Shown: piece by piece, positions 11,127 to 21,592 of the stretch
Layout of the letters: the number at the start of each line of letters is the position of its first letter
How positions within the stretch are numbered: position 1 is the first letter of the stretch
Assembly: GCA_945862165.1 (NCBI GenBank)
Contig: CAMAXI010000007.1
Location: 1-64,000, forward strand
Length of the DNA: 64,000 bases
From: Chryseobacterium gleum
Lineage (GTDB): Bacteria; Bacteroidota; Bacteroidia; Flavobacteriales_D; Crocinitomicaceae
Direction of reading: 5' to 3'
Position numbers and translations under genes: made by a program
Notes under the pieces: generated by a model
What the model was told of the DNA's origin: nothing
Databases searched by the model: none
What the model saw: the letters and a program-made list of their open reading frames with translations, nothing else

Positions 11127-11819
11127 ATGCCTGAACTCATACTTGTACCGACTCCTGTAGGGAATCTTGAAGACATAACACTTCGAGCAATACGTATTTT
11201 AAAAGAAGCTACTATTATCTACGCCGAAGATACTAGAGTAACAAAGAAATTACTCAATCATTTAGAAATTCAAAAACAAGTATATCCTTTTCATGCACAC
11301 AACGAACATAAAATGTTGGGAAATGTGATGGAATATGTTAAGTCTTCAGAATTAACTGTTTTAGTTTCTGATGCCGGTACGCCTGCTATTTCAGATCCTG
11401 GATTTTTATTAGTACGTGCATGTATTGAAGCTGGAATTAAAGTTTCGTGTTTACCTGGTCCAACAGCTGTAATTCCAGCTCTAGTTGGAAGTGGTTTTCC
11501 ATGTGATCGTTTTTGTTTTGAAGGGTTTTTACCACATAAAAAAGGAAGACAAACCAAGTTAATGGAACTCGCGCAAGAAGAACGTACGATTATACTGTAT
11601 GAATCTCCACATCGCTTGGTGAAATGTTTGACGCAAATTGAAGAATTTTTTGAGCCAACACGAAAAGTATGTGTGGTCCGAGAAATTTCAAAAATATACG
11701 AAGAATATCAACGTGGTGAGGTTTCGGAAGTACGAAAACATTACGAACAAAAACCACCGAAAGGAGAAATTGTTGTGGTGATTGAAGGGAAACCAGCTGT
11801 CAAAAAAAGCAAAGAATAA
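11127..11819 (+). CDS. rsmI: 16S rRNA (cytidine(1402)-2'-O)-methyltransferase
   Basis: MPELILVPTPVGNLEDITLRAIRILKEATIIYAEDTRVTKKLL...SDAGTPAISDPGFLLVR...LPGPTAVIPALVGSG. Confidence 0.95.
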   Translation: MPELILVPTPVGNLEDITLRAIRILKEATIIYAEDTRVTKKLLNHLEIQKQVYPFHAHNEHKMLGNVMEYVKSSELTVLVSDAGTPAISDPGFLLVRACIEAGIKVSCLPGPTAVIPALVGSGFPCDRFCFEGFLPHKKGRQTKLMELAQEERTIILYESPHRLVKCLTQIEEFFEPTRKVCVVREISKIYEEYQRGEVSEVRKHYEQKPPKGEIVVVIEGKPAVKKSKE

Positions 11820-11831
11820 TTTTATTATTAC

Positions 11832-13274
11832 ATGCAGAAAAAGTTTCTTTCTAATTTAGTATGGATGGTTTTTTTTAATCTCTTGATTAAACCATACGCT
11901 ATTTTTGGAATAGATGCGGAAGTCCAAAATCGTGTAGGAACCGAAGAATATGGTCTCTATTTTACATTACTTAATTTTTCCTACTTATTTAATATTTTCC
12001 TCGATTTAGGAATCACGAATTATAATACGCGCTATGTTGCGCAACATCCTAATTTGGTGAGGCGGTATATTGGAAACATTTTGAGTTTACGACTTGTTTT
12101 ATTTGTAGTATATGTAGTGTTAAGTATTGGCTTAGCATTCGTTTTAGGCTATAACGCTAAGCAATTTTGGTTTGTTTATGTGTTGATTTTCAATCAATTT
12201 TTAGTCAGTATTCTTTTGTATTTTAGAAGTTGTTTTGCAGGCTTACTTCTTTTTAAATGGGATATTTTTCTTTCCATATTAGATCGTATTTTATTAATAG
12301 GGATCGTATCCGTATTGTTATACCATCCTTTTTTTAAAGGGGATTTCGATATCAAATGGTTTGCATTAGCACAAACTGCTTCTTTTTTAATTTCCGTATT
12401 GGTTGCTGTTCTGTTGGTTTTCAAACGTATTGGCTTACCACGTTTACATTGGGGGAAGGCCTTCAATGTTGTAATTTTAAAGAAAAGTTTTCCATATGCA
12501 TTATTGATATTATTAATGATGTTATATACCCGCGTGGATGCAATGATGATTGAGCGCTTACATGTGCATGGAAACAAGCAAGTGGGTATTTATGCACAAG
12601 CTTTTCGTATGCTCGAAGCGAGTTTGATGTTTATAATGTTGTTTACTGGTTTATTATTCCCGCTTTTTTCTAGAATTTTAAAAGATAAAACAAGTATCAT
12701 TCCACTATTAGATACTTCTTCTAAGTTGGTAGTTGCTTTCACTACTTTAATGGGTTTTACGTGTTGTTTATTTGCTTACTTTATATTAGACACCATTTAT
12801 ATTCACGACATCTTGTTCGTAGTTCCAACCTTCCAATTGCTCATGTTGAGTTTAATTCCAACGGCATTCATTTTTGTTTATGGCACATTGATGACTGCTA
12901 ATGGAGATTTAAAACGATTGAATATTTTATCTTTTATTGGTTTAGTTTTAAATGTACTTCTTAACTTTATCTTAATTCCTAAATATGGCGCTTTTGGTGC
13001 AGCGATTGCAACATTTATGACACAATTATTAATCGCAATTTTTTATTTTTCATCGGTTTGGAAACAATTTAAGTTACATTTTCTAGGAAAAGAATTGTTG
13101 CGATATAGTGTCTATGTTTTATGGTGTTTGATTGCAGCATGGGTGAGTAAACAAGTAGAAGAAGAAATCTATCAGTTCGGTACATTTATTGGCTTATTAA
13201 TTTCGGGTATGTTTTTAATTGGGTTGATTCCAATTAAAACAATGCTTTCTTCGTTTAAAAAAGAAATACAGTAA
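11832..13274 (+). CDS. Polysaccharide biosynthesis/flippase (Wzx/MOP-family) membrane protein
   Basis: 480-aa, many TM segments; EEYGLYFTLLNFSYLFNIFLDLGITNYNTR... typical of the oligosaccharide flippase family. Confidence 0.8.
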   Translation: MQKKFLSNLVWMVFFNLLIKPYAIFGIDAEVQNRVGTEEYGLYFTLLNFSYLFNIFLDLGITNYNTRYVAQHPNLVRRYIGNILSLRLVLFVVYVVLSIGLAFVLGYNAKQFWFVYVLIFNQFLVSILLYFRSCFAGLLLFKWDIFLSILDRILLIGIVSVLLYHPFFKGDFDIKWFALAQTASFLISVLVAVLLVFKRIGLPRLHWGKAFNVVILKKSFPYALLILLMMLYTRVDAMMIERLHVHGNKQVGIYAQAFRMLEASLMFIMLFTGLLFPLFSRILKDKTSIIPLLDTSSKLVVAFTTLMGFTCCLFAYFILDTIYIHDILFVVPTFQLLMLSLIPTAFIFVYGTLMTANGDLKRLNILSFIGLVLNVLLNFILIPKYGAFGAAIATFMTQLLIAIFYFSSVWKQFKLHFLGKELLRYSVYVLWCLIAAWVSKQVEEEIYQFGTFIGLLISGMFLIGLIPIKTMLSSFKKEIQ

Positions 13275-13276
13275 TT

Positions 13277-14302
13277 ATGAATTTATCCTACTCTCGTTTT
13301 TTTATTTCCCTGAATTGGACAACGTTGGTATTTATTTACCTCGTAGTAATTGCAGGAAGTTTTGTACGTATAACAGGTGCAGGGATGGGCTGTCCAGATT
13401 GGCCGAAATGTTTTGGACAATATATCCCGCCAACCGACGAAAAAGTATTACCTCCTGATTACAAAGATATTTATGCTTCCAAACGCGCTAAGAAAATTGA
13501 GCGATTTGCTAATTTTTTGGACAAGATTGGTTTTTCCGATGTAGCAGTTAAATTGCGAGATGATAAATCCTTGTTAATTGAACAAGATTTCAATGCCAAA
13601 AAAACGTGGACAGAATATATTAATCGTCTCTTTGGTGTAGTAGCTGGTTTTGGTGTGCTCTTTATTTTTATTGCTGTTATACGTAAATATCGGTCTAGAA
13701 AAATGGTGCTATTAGCTACTAGTAACCTGATCATATTGGTGATTCAAGCATGGTTTGGTTCGATCGTTGTCGCGACAAATCTAGTTCCTTGGACGATCAC
13801 CTTGCATTTGTTTTTAGCACTTGTGATTATTGTAATTCAATTATTGTTAGTGATAGAGGTAAGTAAAACACAACGCATACCTTTAATAGCTGCTTCTAAA
13901 ATTAAATCCTTTGTATGGATCGTTTTAATAATCACTTTTGTTCAGTTGTTTTTAGGGACACAAGTACGTGAATCGATTGATTTTTTAGTAAAACAAGGGT
14001 ATTCTAGACAATATTGGGTGAATCATTTAGGCCTGCCATTTTTTATTCATAGAAGCTTCTCCTGGATTGTATTGATAGGAATGGGGTATATGTTTTGGCT
14101 TAATAAAAAATCCGAAAACCTCAAGATTATTTCTACTTCCTTTTATATTCTAATTATAGAAATCTTATCAGGAGTCCTATTAGCCTATGCAGACATGCCA
14201 GGATTAGTTCAAACTGCGCATTTACTTTTTGCGACTGTCTTGTTTGGAGTCTTATTTACAACTGCAATTCGTTTTGGTAAAAAAGATGCGTTGAACGCTT
14301 AA
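13277..14302 (+). CDS. ctaA: COX15/CtaA-family heme A synthase
   Basis: VIAGSFVRITGAGMGCPDWPKCFGQYIPP; WFGSIVVATNLVPWTITLHLFLAL; FIHRSFSWIVL. Confidence 0.9.
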   Translation: MNLSYSRFFISLNWTTLVFIYLVVIAGSFVRITGAGMGCPDWPKCFGQYIPPTDEKVLPPDYKDIYASKRAKKIERFANFLDKIGFSDVAVKLRDDKSLLIEQDFNAKKTWTEYINRLFGVVAGFGVLFIFIAVIRKYRSRKMVLLATSNLIILVIQAWFGSIVVATNLVPWTITLHLFLALVIIVIQLLLVIEVSKTQRIPLIAASKIKSFVWIVLIITFVQLFLGTQVRESIDFLVKQGYSRQYWVNHLGLPFFIHRSFSWIVLIGMGYMFWLNKKSENLKIISTSFYILIIEILSGVLLAYADMPGLVQTAHLLFATVLFGVLFTTAIRFGKKDALNA

Positions 14303-14319
14303 TCGACGGGTTTTCATTT

Positions 14320-15141
14320 TTAATGTTTAAAACATTCGTCCGGATTTCCTAGTCGAATCGTAAATGTAATTCCGTATATAAAATACCAATCTTTTGTCTG
14401 ACTATTTCCCCTTGGGCCATAGGCTGAACCATTTATATTTCGGTTGGAAAGCGCTACCGTTAAAGGGCTTGCGACTTCCATTAATTGTGCCTTATCCACA
14501 AATCGGTCACTGCTTACATCATCTAAATAATCGGTGAATGTTTTGCGTATACCGTATTCCATCCCAAAACAAAAGATTTTACCAAAAGGATATTTAAAAC
14601 CAATACCAAAAGGGATTGCTAATTGATTTTTACTGTAATAATCATTTGTGTTCAACGGTGTTCCTTGTCCTTCGGTGCCTAATGTTCGTAATTCGACCGT
14701 TTCTCCAAGATAGGTAGTGCTTGGATTCATTTGAAAATAGGCGACTTCTGCAAAAAGATAACCAGAGCCTCGATATGTTTTATTGCCGAGTTGAAAAGGG
14801 AAGTAATTAAATTCGATTCCAGCACCTATTTCTGTAATCGTAGAAGAGAACGAAAGGTTCCGATTGGTATAAACCCCTTGGTATCTAGAAGGAGATGTTG
14901 CATCATCCGCAGAAACGCTACCAGTCATAAATAGTCCACGTAGAGCTACGCGTGGATTGATATTGTATTTTACGATAATTCCAATTGCTACCTGAGAATT
15001 TTTAAAATGTTCCAACGTATTTAGGTCTCCAATGTAATAAGATGCACCACTAAATATCCCAATCTCACTTTTGGATAGATTGTTTTGTCGTTGCGTAAAA
15101 ACGACGAACGGGAAGAATAGTATAATCAGAAGAGTCCGCAT
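14320..15141 (-). CDS. DUF6089-like outer-membrane beta-barrel protein
   Basis: Signal peptide, SEIGIFSGASYYIGDLNTLEHFKNSQVAIGIIVKYNINPRVALRG; Bacteroidota DUF6089-like. Confidence 0.7.
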   Translation of the reverse strand: MRTLLIILFFPFVVFTQRQNNLSKSEIGIFSGASYYIGDLNTLEHFKNSQVAIGIIVKYNINPRVALRGLFMTGSVSADDATSPSRYQGVYTNRNLSFSSTITEIGAGIEFNYFPFQLGNKTYRGSGYLFAEVAYFQMNPSTTYLGETVELRTLGTEGQGTPLNTNDYYSKNQLAIPFGIGFKYPFGKIFCFGMEYGIRKTFTDYLDDVSSDRFVDKAQLMEVASPLTVALSNRNINGSAYGPRGNSQTKDWYFIYGITFTIRLGNPDECFKH

Positions 15142-15275
15142 ATATAGTGTTTTAACGAAAAAATTTTTTTTTTGTTGCTTTGGATGACTTATAAAGTCTA
15201 AGTATTTCGTTTTGTTGTAAATATATTTTTAATTTTGTCAAAATTATTATAAAAAACAATTATTATTTTTTGCTT

Positions 15276-16931
15276 ATGCGGTTTTTAGTATTGACAACTG
15301 TTATTGTATCCCTGGCGTTTTCTAGTTGTAAAAAATTAGATATAGATAGTATTAAAAATCTCACTTGGAATCCGAAATTCGCTTCTCCCTTGGCCTATGG
15401 TACTTTTACCGTGAAGGACATGTTAGCTAAGTTTGATTCATCTGGGGTAATCAAATCAACGAATGGGGATTTATCCATTGTTGTTACTTCGAGTTTTCCT
15501 GCTTTGGAAGCTTCCAAATTCATTCAATTACCAACGGTATCTCAAGTTTTTGATTTAACTCCTCCTGAGATTGCTACGTATGGCGCAAAAGCAGATCCAT
15601 TTAATGTATTACCAAAAGGGATTGATTTACAAACACAAAATGCAAATACGCAAATTATTGATTTTCCGATAAATTCAGGGCAAGAAATTGCAAGTATCGA
15701 TTTTACAAAAGGAGATCTTGAAATAACCTTAGCTACAACTTTAAAACAAGATATTAATGTGAAGTTGTCATTTCCTGATTTTCAAGTGAACGGAGTAGCA
15801 TTAGAAGACTCTATAAAATTGATTTATTTGAATTCTACGCCAATGTCCAAAAAAATTAAATTTTCATTGGCAAATGTAAAAGCAGATTTTACAAACGAAG
15901 GTAAATCTTCCAATAAAATTAGAATTAAAGCATTGGGTACAGTTTCTGGAACAGGTGAAAAAGTAACTGGTTCTGAATATTTAAAATTAACATGTGCAAT
16001 GTCAAATTGTGAGTTTGGAGTTGTGAAAGGGTATTTTGGTCAAATTTCTGTCGCTAATCCAGCGGATTCTATTATGCTAGATCAATTTGAATCGTTTAAA
16101 ATTTCAAAAGGGGTAATAGGGTTAACAAATCCGAGTATTAAAATGAATATCTCCAATACCTTTGGTTTTCCGGTGGAATTAGGATTTGATAAATTCTTGT
16201 TTCAAAACAAAGCAGGTGGTCCAATTGTAAACATGAACCATACTCCATCTTCGATGCCGATAGCCTATCCGAAATTTTCGGAAAAAGGAATCCCTGTAAA
16301 GACAACTATTGCAATTAACACTTCCAACACAACTAATTTAGATCAATTGATTAGTAGTGTATCGAAATATTTAATTGTTCAATCTTCTGCAACAACAAAT
16401 AAAGGTGGAAAAACAGGAGAATTAAATTATATTTTAGGAAATAGTCAATTAACAGTAGATACAGAAATTGATGTTCCATTAGAAGGATATGCAACTGGTT
16501 TTGAAAGACAAGACACAATCGATGTGGATGGAACTTTTGATGTGGATAATTCGATACAAAGTGTAATCATTCGTTTGGTCTTAAACAATGGATTCCCTCT
16601 AGAAATTAATGGATCTATGTATTTTGTGGATGCTTATGGAAATACCCTTAAAAATAATGGTGCATTGATTGACTTATTAAAGTTGAATCCAACCATCCTA
16701 GCATCCGGAAAAGTAGATACTGATGGAAATGTAACAGCATCTACAACAACGATAAATGATATTGTTATTTCCTCAGAAATACTTCCGCTATTAAAAACTG
16801 CTAAAAAATTAATTTTTAAAACCAGTATTGGTACAGCCAATGGCGCAGCGAATAAGTCTGTGAAATTAAGAGATGATTATACGATTGGGTTTAAGTTAGG
16901 GGTAAACATTCAGGCTGGAATTAAAAAATAA
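15276..16931 (+). CDS. Putative lipoprotein of unknown function
   Basis: MRFLVLTTVIVSLAFSSCKK lipobox-like N-terminus; 550-aa beta-rich sequence. ORF-track start is 15270; Met at 15276 (MRFL) is also plausible. Confidence 0.7.
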   Translation: MRFLVLTTVIVSLAFSSCKKLDIDSIKNLTWNPKFASPLAYGTFTVKDMLAKFDSSGVIKSTNGDLSIVVTSSFPALEASKFIQLPTVSQVFDLTPPEIATYGAKADPFNVLPKGIDLQTQNANTQIIDFPINSGQEIASIDFTKGDLEITLATTLKQDINVKLSFPDFQVNGVALEDSIKLIYLNSTPMSKKIKFSLANVKADFTNEGKSSNKIRIKALGTVSGTGEKVTGSEYLKLTCAMSNCEFGVVKGYFGQISVANPADSIMLDQFESFKISKGVIGLTNPSIKMNISNTFGFPVELGFDKFLFQNKAGGPIVNMNHTPSSMPIAYPKFSEKGIPVKTTIAINTSNTTNLDQLISSVSKYLIVQSSATTNKGGKTGELNYILGNSQLTVDTEIDVPLEGYATGFERQDTIDVDGTFDVDNSIQSVIIRLVLNNGFPLEINGSMYFVDAYGNTLKNNGALIDLLKLNPTILASGKVDTDGNVTASTTTINDIVISSEILPLLKTAKKLIFKTSIGTANGAANKSVKLRDDYTIGFKLGVNIQAGIKK

Positions 16932-16953
16932 AATAATAGATAGTACTTTAGTT

Positions 16954-18432
16954 ATGCAAAAAAAATTAAATAAAATAGGTGTACTACTTTTTGGATTAAT
17001 AGTAGCTTCTTCACTTTTTGGTCAACGTGATTTGACGCTTTACTCCATGAGTAATATATCGCAATCACTTACAGTTAATCCAGCTTTTAGACCAAAAGCA
17101 AATGTTTTTGTTTCTCTACCAATAGGTATGCAGTCTTTCAGCATAACTAATTCAGGGTTTGCTGCTGCGGATTTATTTTCTTCCGATCAAAAAAGTTTTA
17201 CTACGGATGAACAATTTTTCAAGGGAATGCGTTCAATCAATTACCTGCAAGTGGAAGCGAAAAACGAACTTTTAGGATTCGGATTCCGGGTGAAGAAAAA
17301 TTATTTTACGTTTAATATAAGTAATAAATATTCGTCGGAATTTGATTATACTCCTGACTTTTTAAAGTTGTTTTTTCAAGGTAATGGTGGTAGTTTGGCG
17401 GGTAAAAGAGCAAGCTTTGATGGACTTGGTTTATATATTACGGATTATGTCGAGTACGCATTAGGGTATAACCGAGAGGTGAATGATAAATTAGTTGTTG
17501 GTGGAAAAATCAAATTACTTTCAGGTATTACAAACTTAACCACTACTAAATCTACATTAGGATTAACTACAGGAGTTAATGGAACTTCCATAGGTTTTGA
17601 TGGTTCAGCATTTGTTAACTCAAGTAATTTAGGGGTTATTTTGGATACAAACAATAACACACAATTTCCAATTGAATCTGGGTTTAATTTTGCTAATCTT
17701 GGTTTAGGGCTTGATCTAGGAGCAACATACAATTTGGATGAAAAAATAAAACTTTCTGCTAGTATTATTGATATAGGATTTATTTCTTGGAAAAACGATG
17801 TTAGAAATTATAGATTGAAACAGTTTGAGTATACATTTAATGGGATAGATGCAAGTCCTGTATTAACGGATACTACTTCAAATGTATTTGATCAAATAAA
17901 TGATACTTTGAACAACATGTTTAAAACGGAAGAAAGTAAAAATGCGTATACAACGAGTTTGGCAACACGTTTTTACATAGGTGGGAACTACCATTTCAAT
18001 AAGTATTTTAATGCTGGTGTATTGTGGTACAGTCAATTTGTTCGAAATCAGTATCGTCCTGGTTTAGTACTTTCTGCAACTGCAAATGTTAAATCCTGGT
18101 TGTCTGCTTCCGTTAATTATGGAATGTATGCGAATTCGTTTACGAATATCGGTTTTGGATTAAGTTTACGTGGTGGACCAATTCAATTATTTGTAATAAC
18201 GGATAATATACTCGCACCATTTAATCTAGGAGGTACGCGTACGGCATCTGTAAGTGTTGGTTTAAATTTGGTGTTTGGAAAAGAAGCGGATAAAAAATCT
18301 AGTTTTAGTGTTGAAAAAACGAAAGCAACAAATAATGCGCAAAATCCAAATGGAGATTCTCAAAAGTCGGAAAGTGTTCCAAGTGCACCAGCAACACCGC
18401 TGACACCTGCTCCATCAGAACCTGCAAAATAG
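16954..18432 (+). CDS. Outer-membrane porin-like protein (DUF5723-like)
   Basis: Signal peptide, QRDLTLYSMSNISQSLTVNPAFRPKANVFVSLP, beta-barrel-like repeats; Pro/Ser-rich C-terminus. Confidence 0.65.
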   Translation: MQKKLNKIGVLLFGLIVASSLFGQRDLTLYSMSNISQSLTVNPAFRPKANVFVSLPIGMQSFSITNSGFAAADLFSSDQKSFTTDEQFFKGMRSINYLQVEAKNELLGFGFRVKKNYFTFNISNKYSSEFDYTPDFLKLFFQGNGGSLAGKRASFDGLGLYITDYVEYALGYNREVNDKLVVGGKIKLLSGITNLTTTKSTLGLTTGVNGTSIGFDGSAFVNSSNLGVILDTNNNTQFPIESGFNFANLGLGLDLGATYNLDEKIKLSASIIDIGFISWKNDVRNYRLKQFEYTFNGIDASPVLTDTTSNVFDQINDTLNNMFKTEESKNAYTTSLATRFYIGGNYHFNKYFNAGVLWYSQFVRNQYRPGLVLSATANVKSWLSASVNYGMYANSFTNIGFGLSLRGGPIQLFVITDNILAPFNLGGTRTASVSVGLNLVFGKEADKKSSFSVEKTKATNNAQNPNGDSQKSESVPSAPATPLTPAPSEPAK

Positions 18433-18444
18433 TATAGATTCATG

Positions 18445-18500
18445 CAAACAAAAACCCAGTATAGACGTGATGCATCGCGTCTATACTGGGTTTTTGTTTG
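18445..18500 (+). terminator. Long symmetrical hairpin, likely bidirectional terminator
   Basis: 23-bp perfect inverted repeat CAAACAAAAACCCAGTATAGACG / CGTCTATACTGGGTTTTTGTTTG, 10-nt loop TGATGCATCG. Confidence 0.8.
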
Positions 18501-18595
18501 CCCTATAAAAATCTTTGGACATTGGTCATAGGTATCCTATCTTTTATCTATTTTTGTTTACAAGATCAACAGAAAAAATTTCAACACGAATTATT

Positions 18596-20035
18596 ATGAA
18601 AAGAATTAGAATCATCGATATTTTAACGAATCCTGAAATCGGGAAGGAAATCAATGTGAAAGGTTGGGTAAGAGCGTTTCGAAGTAATCGTTTTATTCAA
18701 TTGACAGATGGTTCTACAATTAATACCTTACAAGCAGTTGTTGACTTCGAACAATTCGATGAAGCTCTTTTGAAAAAAATCACAACTGCAGCGGCTTTGA
18801 GTTTAACTGGAACATTGATTGAATCGCAAGGTTCTGGTCAAGCAGTGGAATTACAAGTTTCTACCATTGAAATTTTAGGAGAAGCAAATCCAGACGATGT
18901 GCAAAAAACGGTGATGCAACCTAAAAAACACAGTTTAGAATTCTTAAGAGAACAAGCACATTTACGTTTTAGAACAAATACCTTCGGAGCTGTATTTCGT
19001 ATTCGTCATGCAGTAGCTTATGCAATCCATAAATTTTTCAACGACAAAGGTTTCTTCTATTTACATACGCCAATCATTACGGGTTCGGATGCGGAAGGAG
19101 CAGGGGAGATGTTCCGTGTTTCAACCTTAGATGCTAAAAATCCTCCGATGACAGAAGATGGAGAAGTGGATTTCTCCAAAGAATTTTTCGGGAAACAAGT
19201 GAACTTAACAGTTTCAGGACAATTGGAAGCGGAATTAGCTGCTTTGGCCTTAGGTCAGGTGTATACGTTTGGTCCTACATTCCGTGCGGAGAACTCAAAT
19301 ACATCGCGACACTTGGCAGAATTTTGGATGGTAGAGCCTGAGGTTGCGTTCAACGATTTGAACGACAACATGGATTTGACAGAAGAATTCTTGAAGTATA
19401 TCTGTAATTACATCATGGAGCATTGTGCAGATGATTTGAAATTCTTAGATGATAGAGATAATACAGAGCAACAATCCAAACCACAAAACGAGCGCAACGA
19501 ATTGCGTTTAACGGAGCGTTTACAATTTGTAGCGAACAATCCTTTCAAACGTATTACGTATACAGAAGCAATCGATCTATTATTAAATTGTGCGCATTAT
19601 AAAAAGAAAAAATTCAAGTTTGATGTTGCTTGGGGTACCGACCTTCAAAGTGAGCACGAGCGTTTCTTGGTTGAAAAAGAATTCAAATGTCCTGTAATTA
19701 TTACGGATTATCCAGCTTCTTTCAAAGCATTCTACATGCGTCAAAATGAAGATGGGAAAACAGTTGCCGCGATGGATGTATTGTTCCCCGGAATTGGTGA
19801 AATCGTAGGTGGTTCACAACGGGAAGAGCGTTTAGATATCTTATTGGAAAAATGCAAAGCATTCAACATCCACGAAGAAGAATTATGGTGGTATTTGGAA
19901 ACACGTAAGTTCGGAACAGTTCCGCATGCAGGATTTGGTTTAGGATTTGAACGTATGGTCATGTTCGTAACCGGTATGTCTAACATTCGTGACGTAATTC
20001 CTTTCCCAAGAACACCACAAAATGCAGAGTTTTAA
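18596..20035 (+). CDS. asnS: Asparaginyl-tRNA synthetase
   Basis: [40 protein letters not shown]...; class II aaRS motifs [26 protein letters not shown]-term [33 protein letters not shown]. Start moved from ORF-track 18515 to 18596. Confidence 0.96.
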   Translation: MKRIRIIDILTNPEIGKEINVKGWVRAFRSNRFIQLTDGSTINTLQAVVDFEQFDEALLKKITTAAALSLTGTLIESQGSGQAVELQVSTIEILGEANPDDVQKTVMQPKKHSLEFLREQAHLRFRTNTFGAVFRIRHAVAYAIHKFFNDKGFFYLHTPIITGSDAEGAGEMFRVSTLDAKNPPMTEDGEVDFSKEFFGKQVNLTVSGQLEAELAALALGQVYTFGPTFRAENSNTSRHLAEFWMVEPEVAFNDLNDNMDLTEEFLKYICNYIMEHCADDLKFLDDRDNTEQQSKPQNERNELRLTERLQFVANNPFKRITYTEAIDLLLNCAHYKKKKFKFDVAWGTDLQSEHERFLVEKEFKCPVIITDYPASFKAFYMRQNEDGKTVAAMDVLFPGIGEIVGGSQREERLDILLEKCKAFNIHEEELWWYLETRKFGTVPHAGFGLGFERMVMFVTGMSNIRDVIPFPRTPQNAEF

Positions 20036-20053
20036 TTTTTGAGAATATAACCC

Positions 20054-21499
20054 ATGGCCCTCAAACAACATCTTGCACAGAAGTTAGAGCAACGTCTCTC
20101 TCCGCAACAAATTCAGTTGATGAAATTGTTGCAAGTGCCAACGATGGAGTTAGAACAACGTATTAAACAGGAAATTGAAGAAAATCCTGCGTTGGAAGAA
20201 GGTCTGGACACAGTTGAGGATGATTTTGCAAACGACGAGGATTATACCGAAGAATTAGACGCTTCAACGGACTTTGATTTGTCGGAATACATGGATGATG
20301 ATAGTCCGGATTATAAAACGCAAGTCAATAACCGATCTAACGACGATGAAGAATATTTCGTTCCACTTTCAGGGGAACAATCGTTTCAAGAAAAGTTGAT
20401 TGAGCAATTACATTTGTTAGATTTAGATGATACCCAATTCAGTATTGCGGATGTAATTATCGGTAATTTGGATGAGTCAGGATATTTGAATCGAACAGTA
20501 TTTGCATTGGTGGATGACCTTGCTTTTTCAGCAAATATTTATGTAACAGAAAAACAAGTGGAAGAAGTCTTGGCTTTGGTGCAAGAATTGGATCCAGCTG
20601 GGGTAGGAGCGCGTGATTTACGTGAGTGTTTATTATTGCAATTAAAGCGTACCCAATCTGGTGATATTACCCGATTTACAGCAAAGAAAATTATTGAAGA
20701 TCATTTTGAAGAATTTATTAAAAAACATTACGATAAAATTCAATTCAAATTAGAGATCGAAGACCAAGATTTAAAAGAAGCCATCGATGAGATTTTGAAA
20801 TTGAATCCCAAACCAGGTGGTTCAATGAAAGAATCTGCTAAACCGATGCAACAGATAACACCAGATTTTACCATTATTGAATTTGAAGGTAAGTTAGATC
20901 TTTCTATACATGGTAGAAATGCACCAGATTTAAAGGTTAGTAGGGAGTACGAAAACATGTTACGTGGTTATTCCGAGGGTGCTAAAACTTCTAAGTCGGA
21001 TAAAGAGGCGGTGAGTTTTGTGAAGCAAAAATTAGAAAATGCGAAGTGGTTCATTGATGCAATTAAGCAGCGTCAAAATACCTTGTTTGTAACCATGTCA
21101 GCAATTATGAATTACCAACGTGCGTTTTTCTTGACTGGGGATGAAACCAATTTACGTCCGATGATTTTGAAAGATATTGCAGAATTAGTTGGATTAGATA
21201 TTTCCACAATTTCTAGAGTAGCGAATAGCAAGTACGTACAAACGAATTATGGGATTTACTCCTTGAAGTATTTTTTCTCTGAATCCATGTCAAAAGATAC
21301 GGGGGAAGAAGTTTCCACACGCGAGGTGAAAAAGATTCTCTCAGAAGCCATTCAAGGGGAAGAAAAGAACAAACCCTTAACGGATGATAAATTAACGCTT
21401 ATATTGCAAGAAAAAGGCTATAACATCGCGCGCCGTACCGTTGCTAAATACCGGGAGCAATTAAATTATCCAGTTGCACGTTTACGAAAGGAGTTGTAA
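20054..21499 (+). CDS. rpoN: RNA polymerase sigma-54 factor
   Basis: MALKQHLAQKLEQRLSPQQIQLMKLLQVPTMELEQRIKQEIEENPALEE...; ISTISRVANSKYVQT; ARRTVAKYREQL RpoN box. Confidence 0.96.
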   Translation: MALKQHLAQKLEQRLSPQQIQLMKLLQVPTMELEQRIKQEIEENPALEEGLDTVEDDFANDEDYTEELDASTDFDLSEYMDDDSPDYKTQVNNRSNDDEEYFVPLSGEQSFQEKLIEQLHLLDLDDTQFSIADVIIGNLDESGYLNRTVFALVDDLAFSANIYVTEKQVEEVLALVQELDPAGVGARDLRECLLLQLKRTQSGDITRFTAKKIIEDHFEEFIKKHYDKIQFKLEIEDQDLKEAIDEILKLNPKPGGSMKESAKPMQQITPDFTIIEFEGKLDLSIHGRNAPDLKVSREYENMLRGYSEGAKTSKSDKEAVSFVKQKLENAKWFIDAIKQRQNTLFVTMSAIMNYQRAFFLTGDETNLRPMILKDIAELVGLDISTISRVANSKYVQTNYGIYSLKYFFSESMSKDTGEEVSTREVKKILSEAIQGEEKNKPLTDDKLTLILQEKGYNIARRTVAKYREQLNYPVARLRKEL

Positions 21500-21568
21500 A
21501 CTTTAGAAATTATATATATATTTGTAATGAATCTGAAATTTAGCTAGTCTTTCAAGTAGGATTCCCCC

Positions 21569-21591
21569 GGTAGCTTTATGCTACCTTTTTT
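21569..21591 (+). terminator. Intrinsic terminator downstream of rpoN
   Basis: GGTAGC-TTTAT-GCTACC followed by TTTTTT. Confidence 0.75.
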
Positions 21592-21592
21592 A

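Noticed and set aside
12194-12577. 127-aa minus-strand ORF opposite the flippase gene
   Set aside because: Antisense to a convincing polytopic membrane protein; no domain signal.
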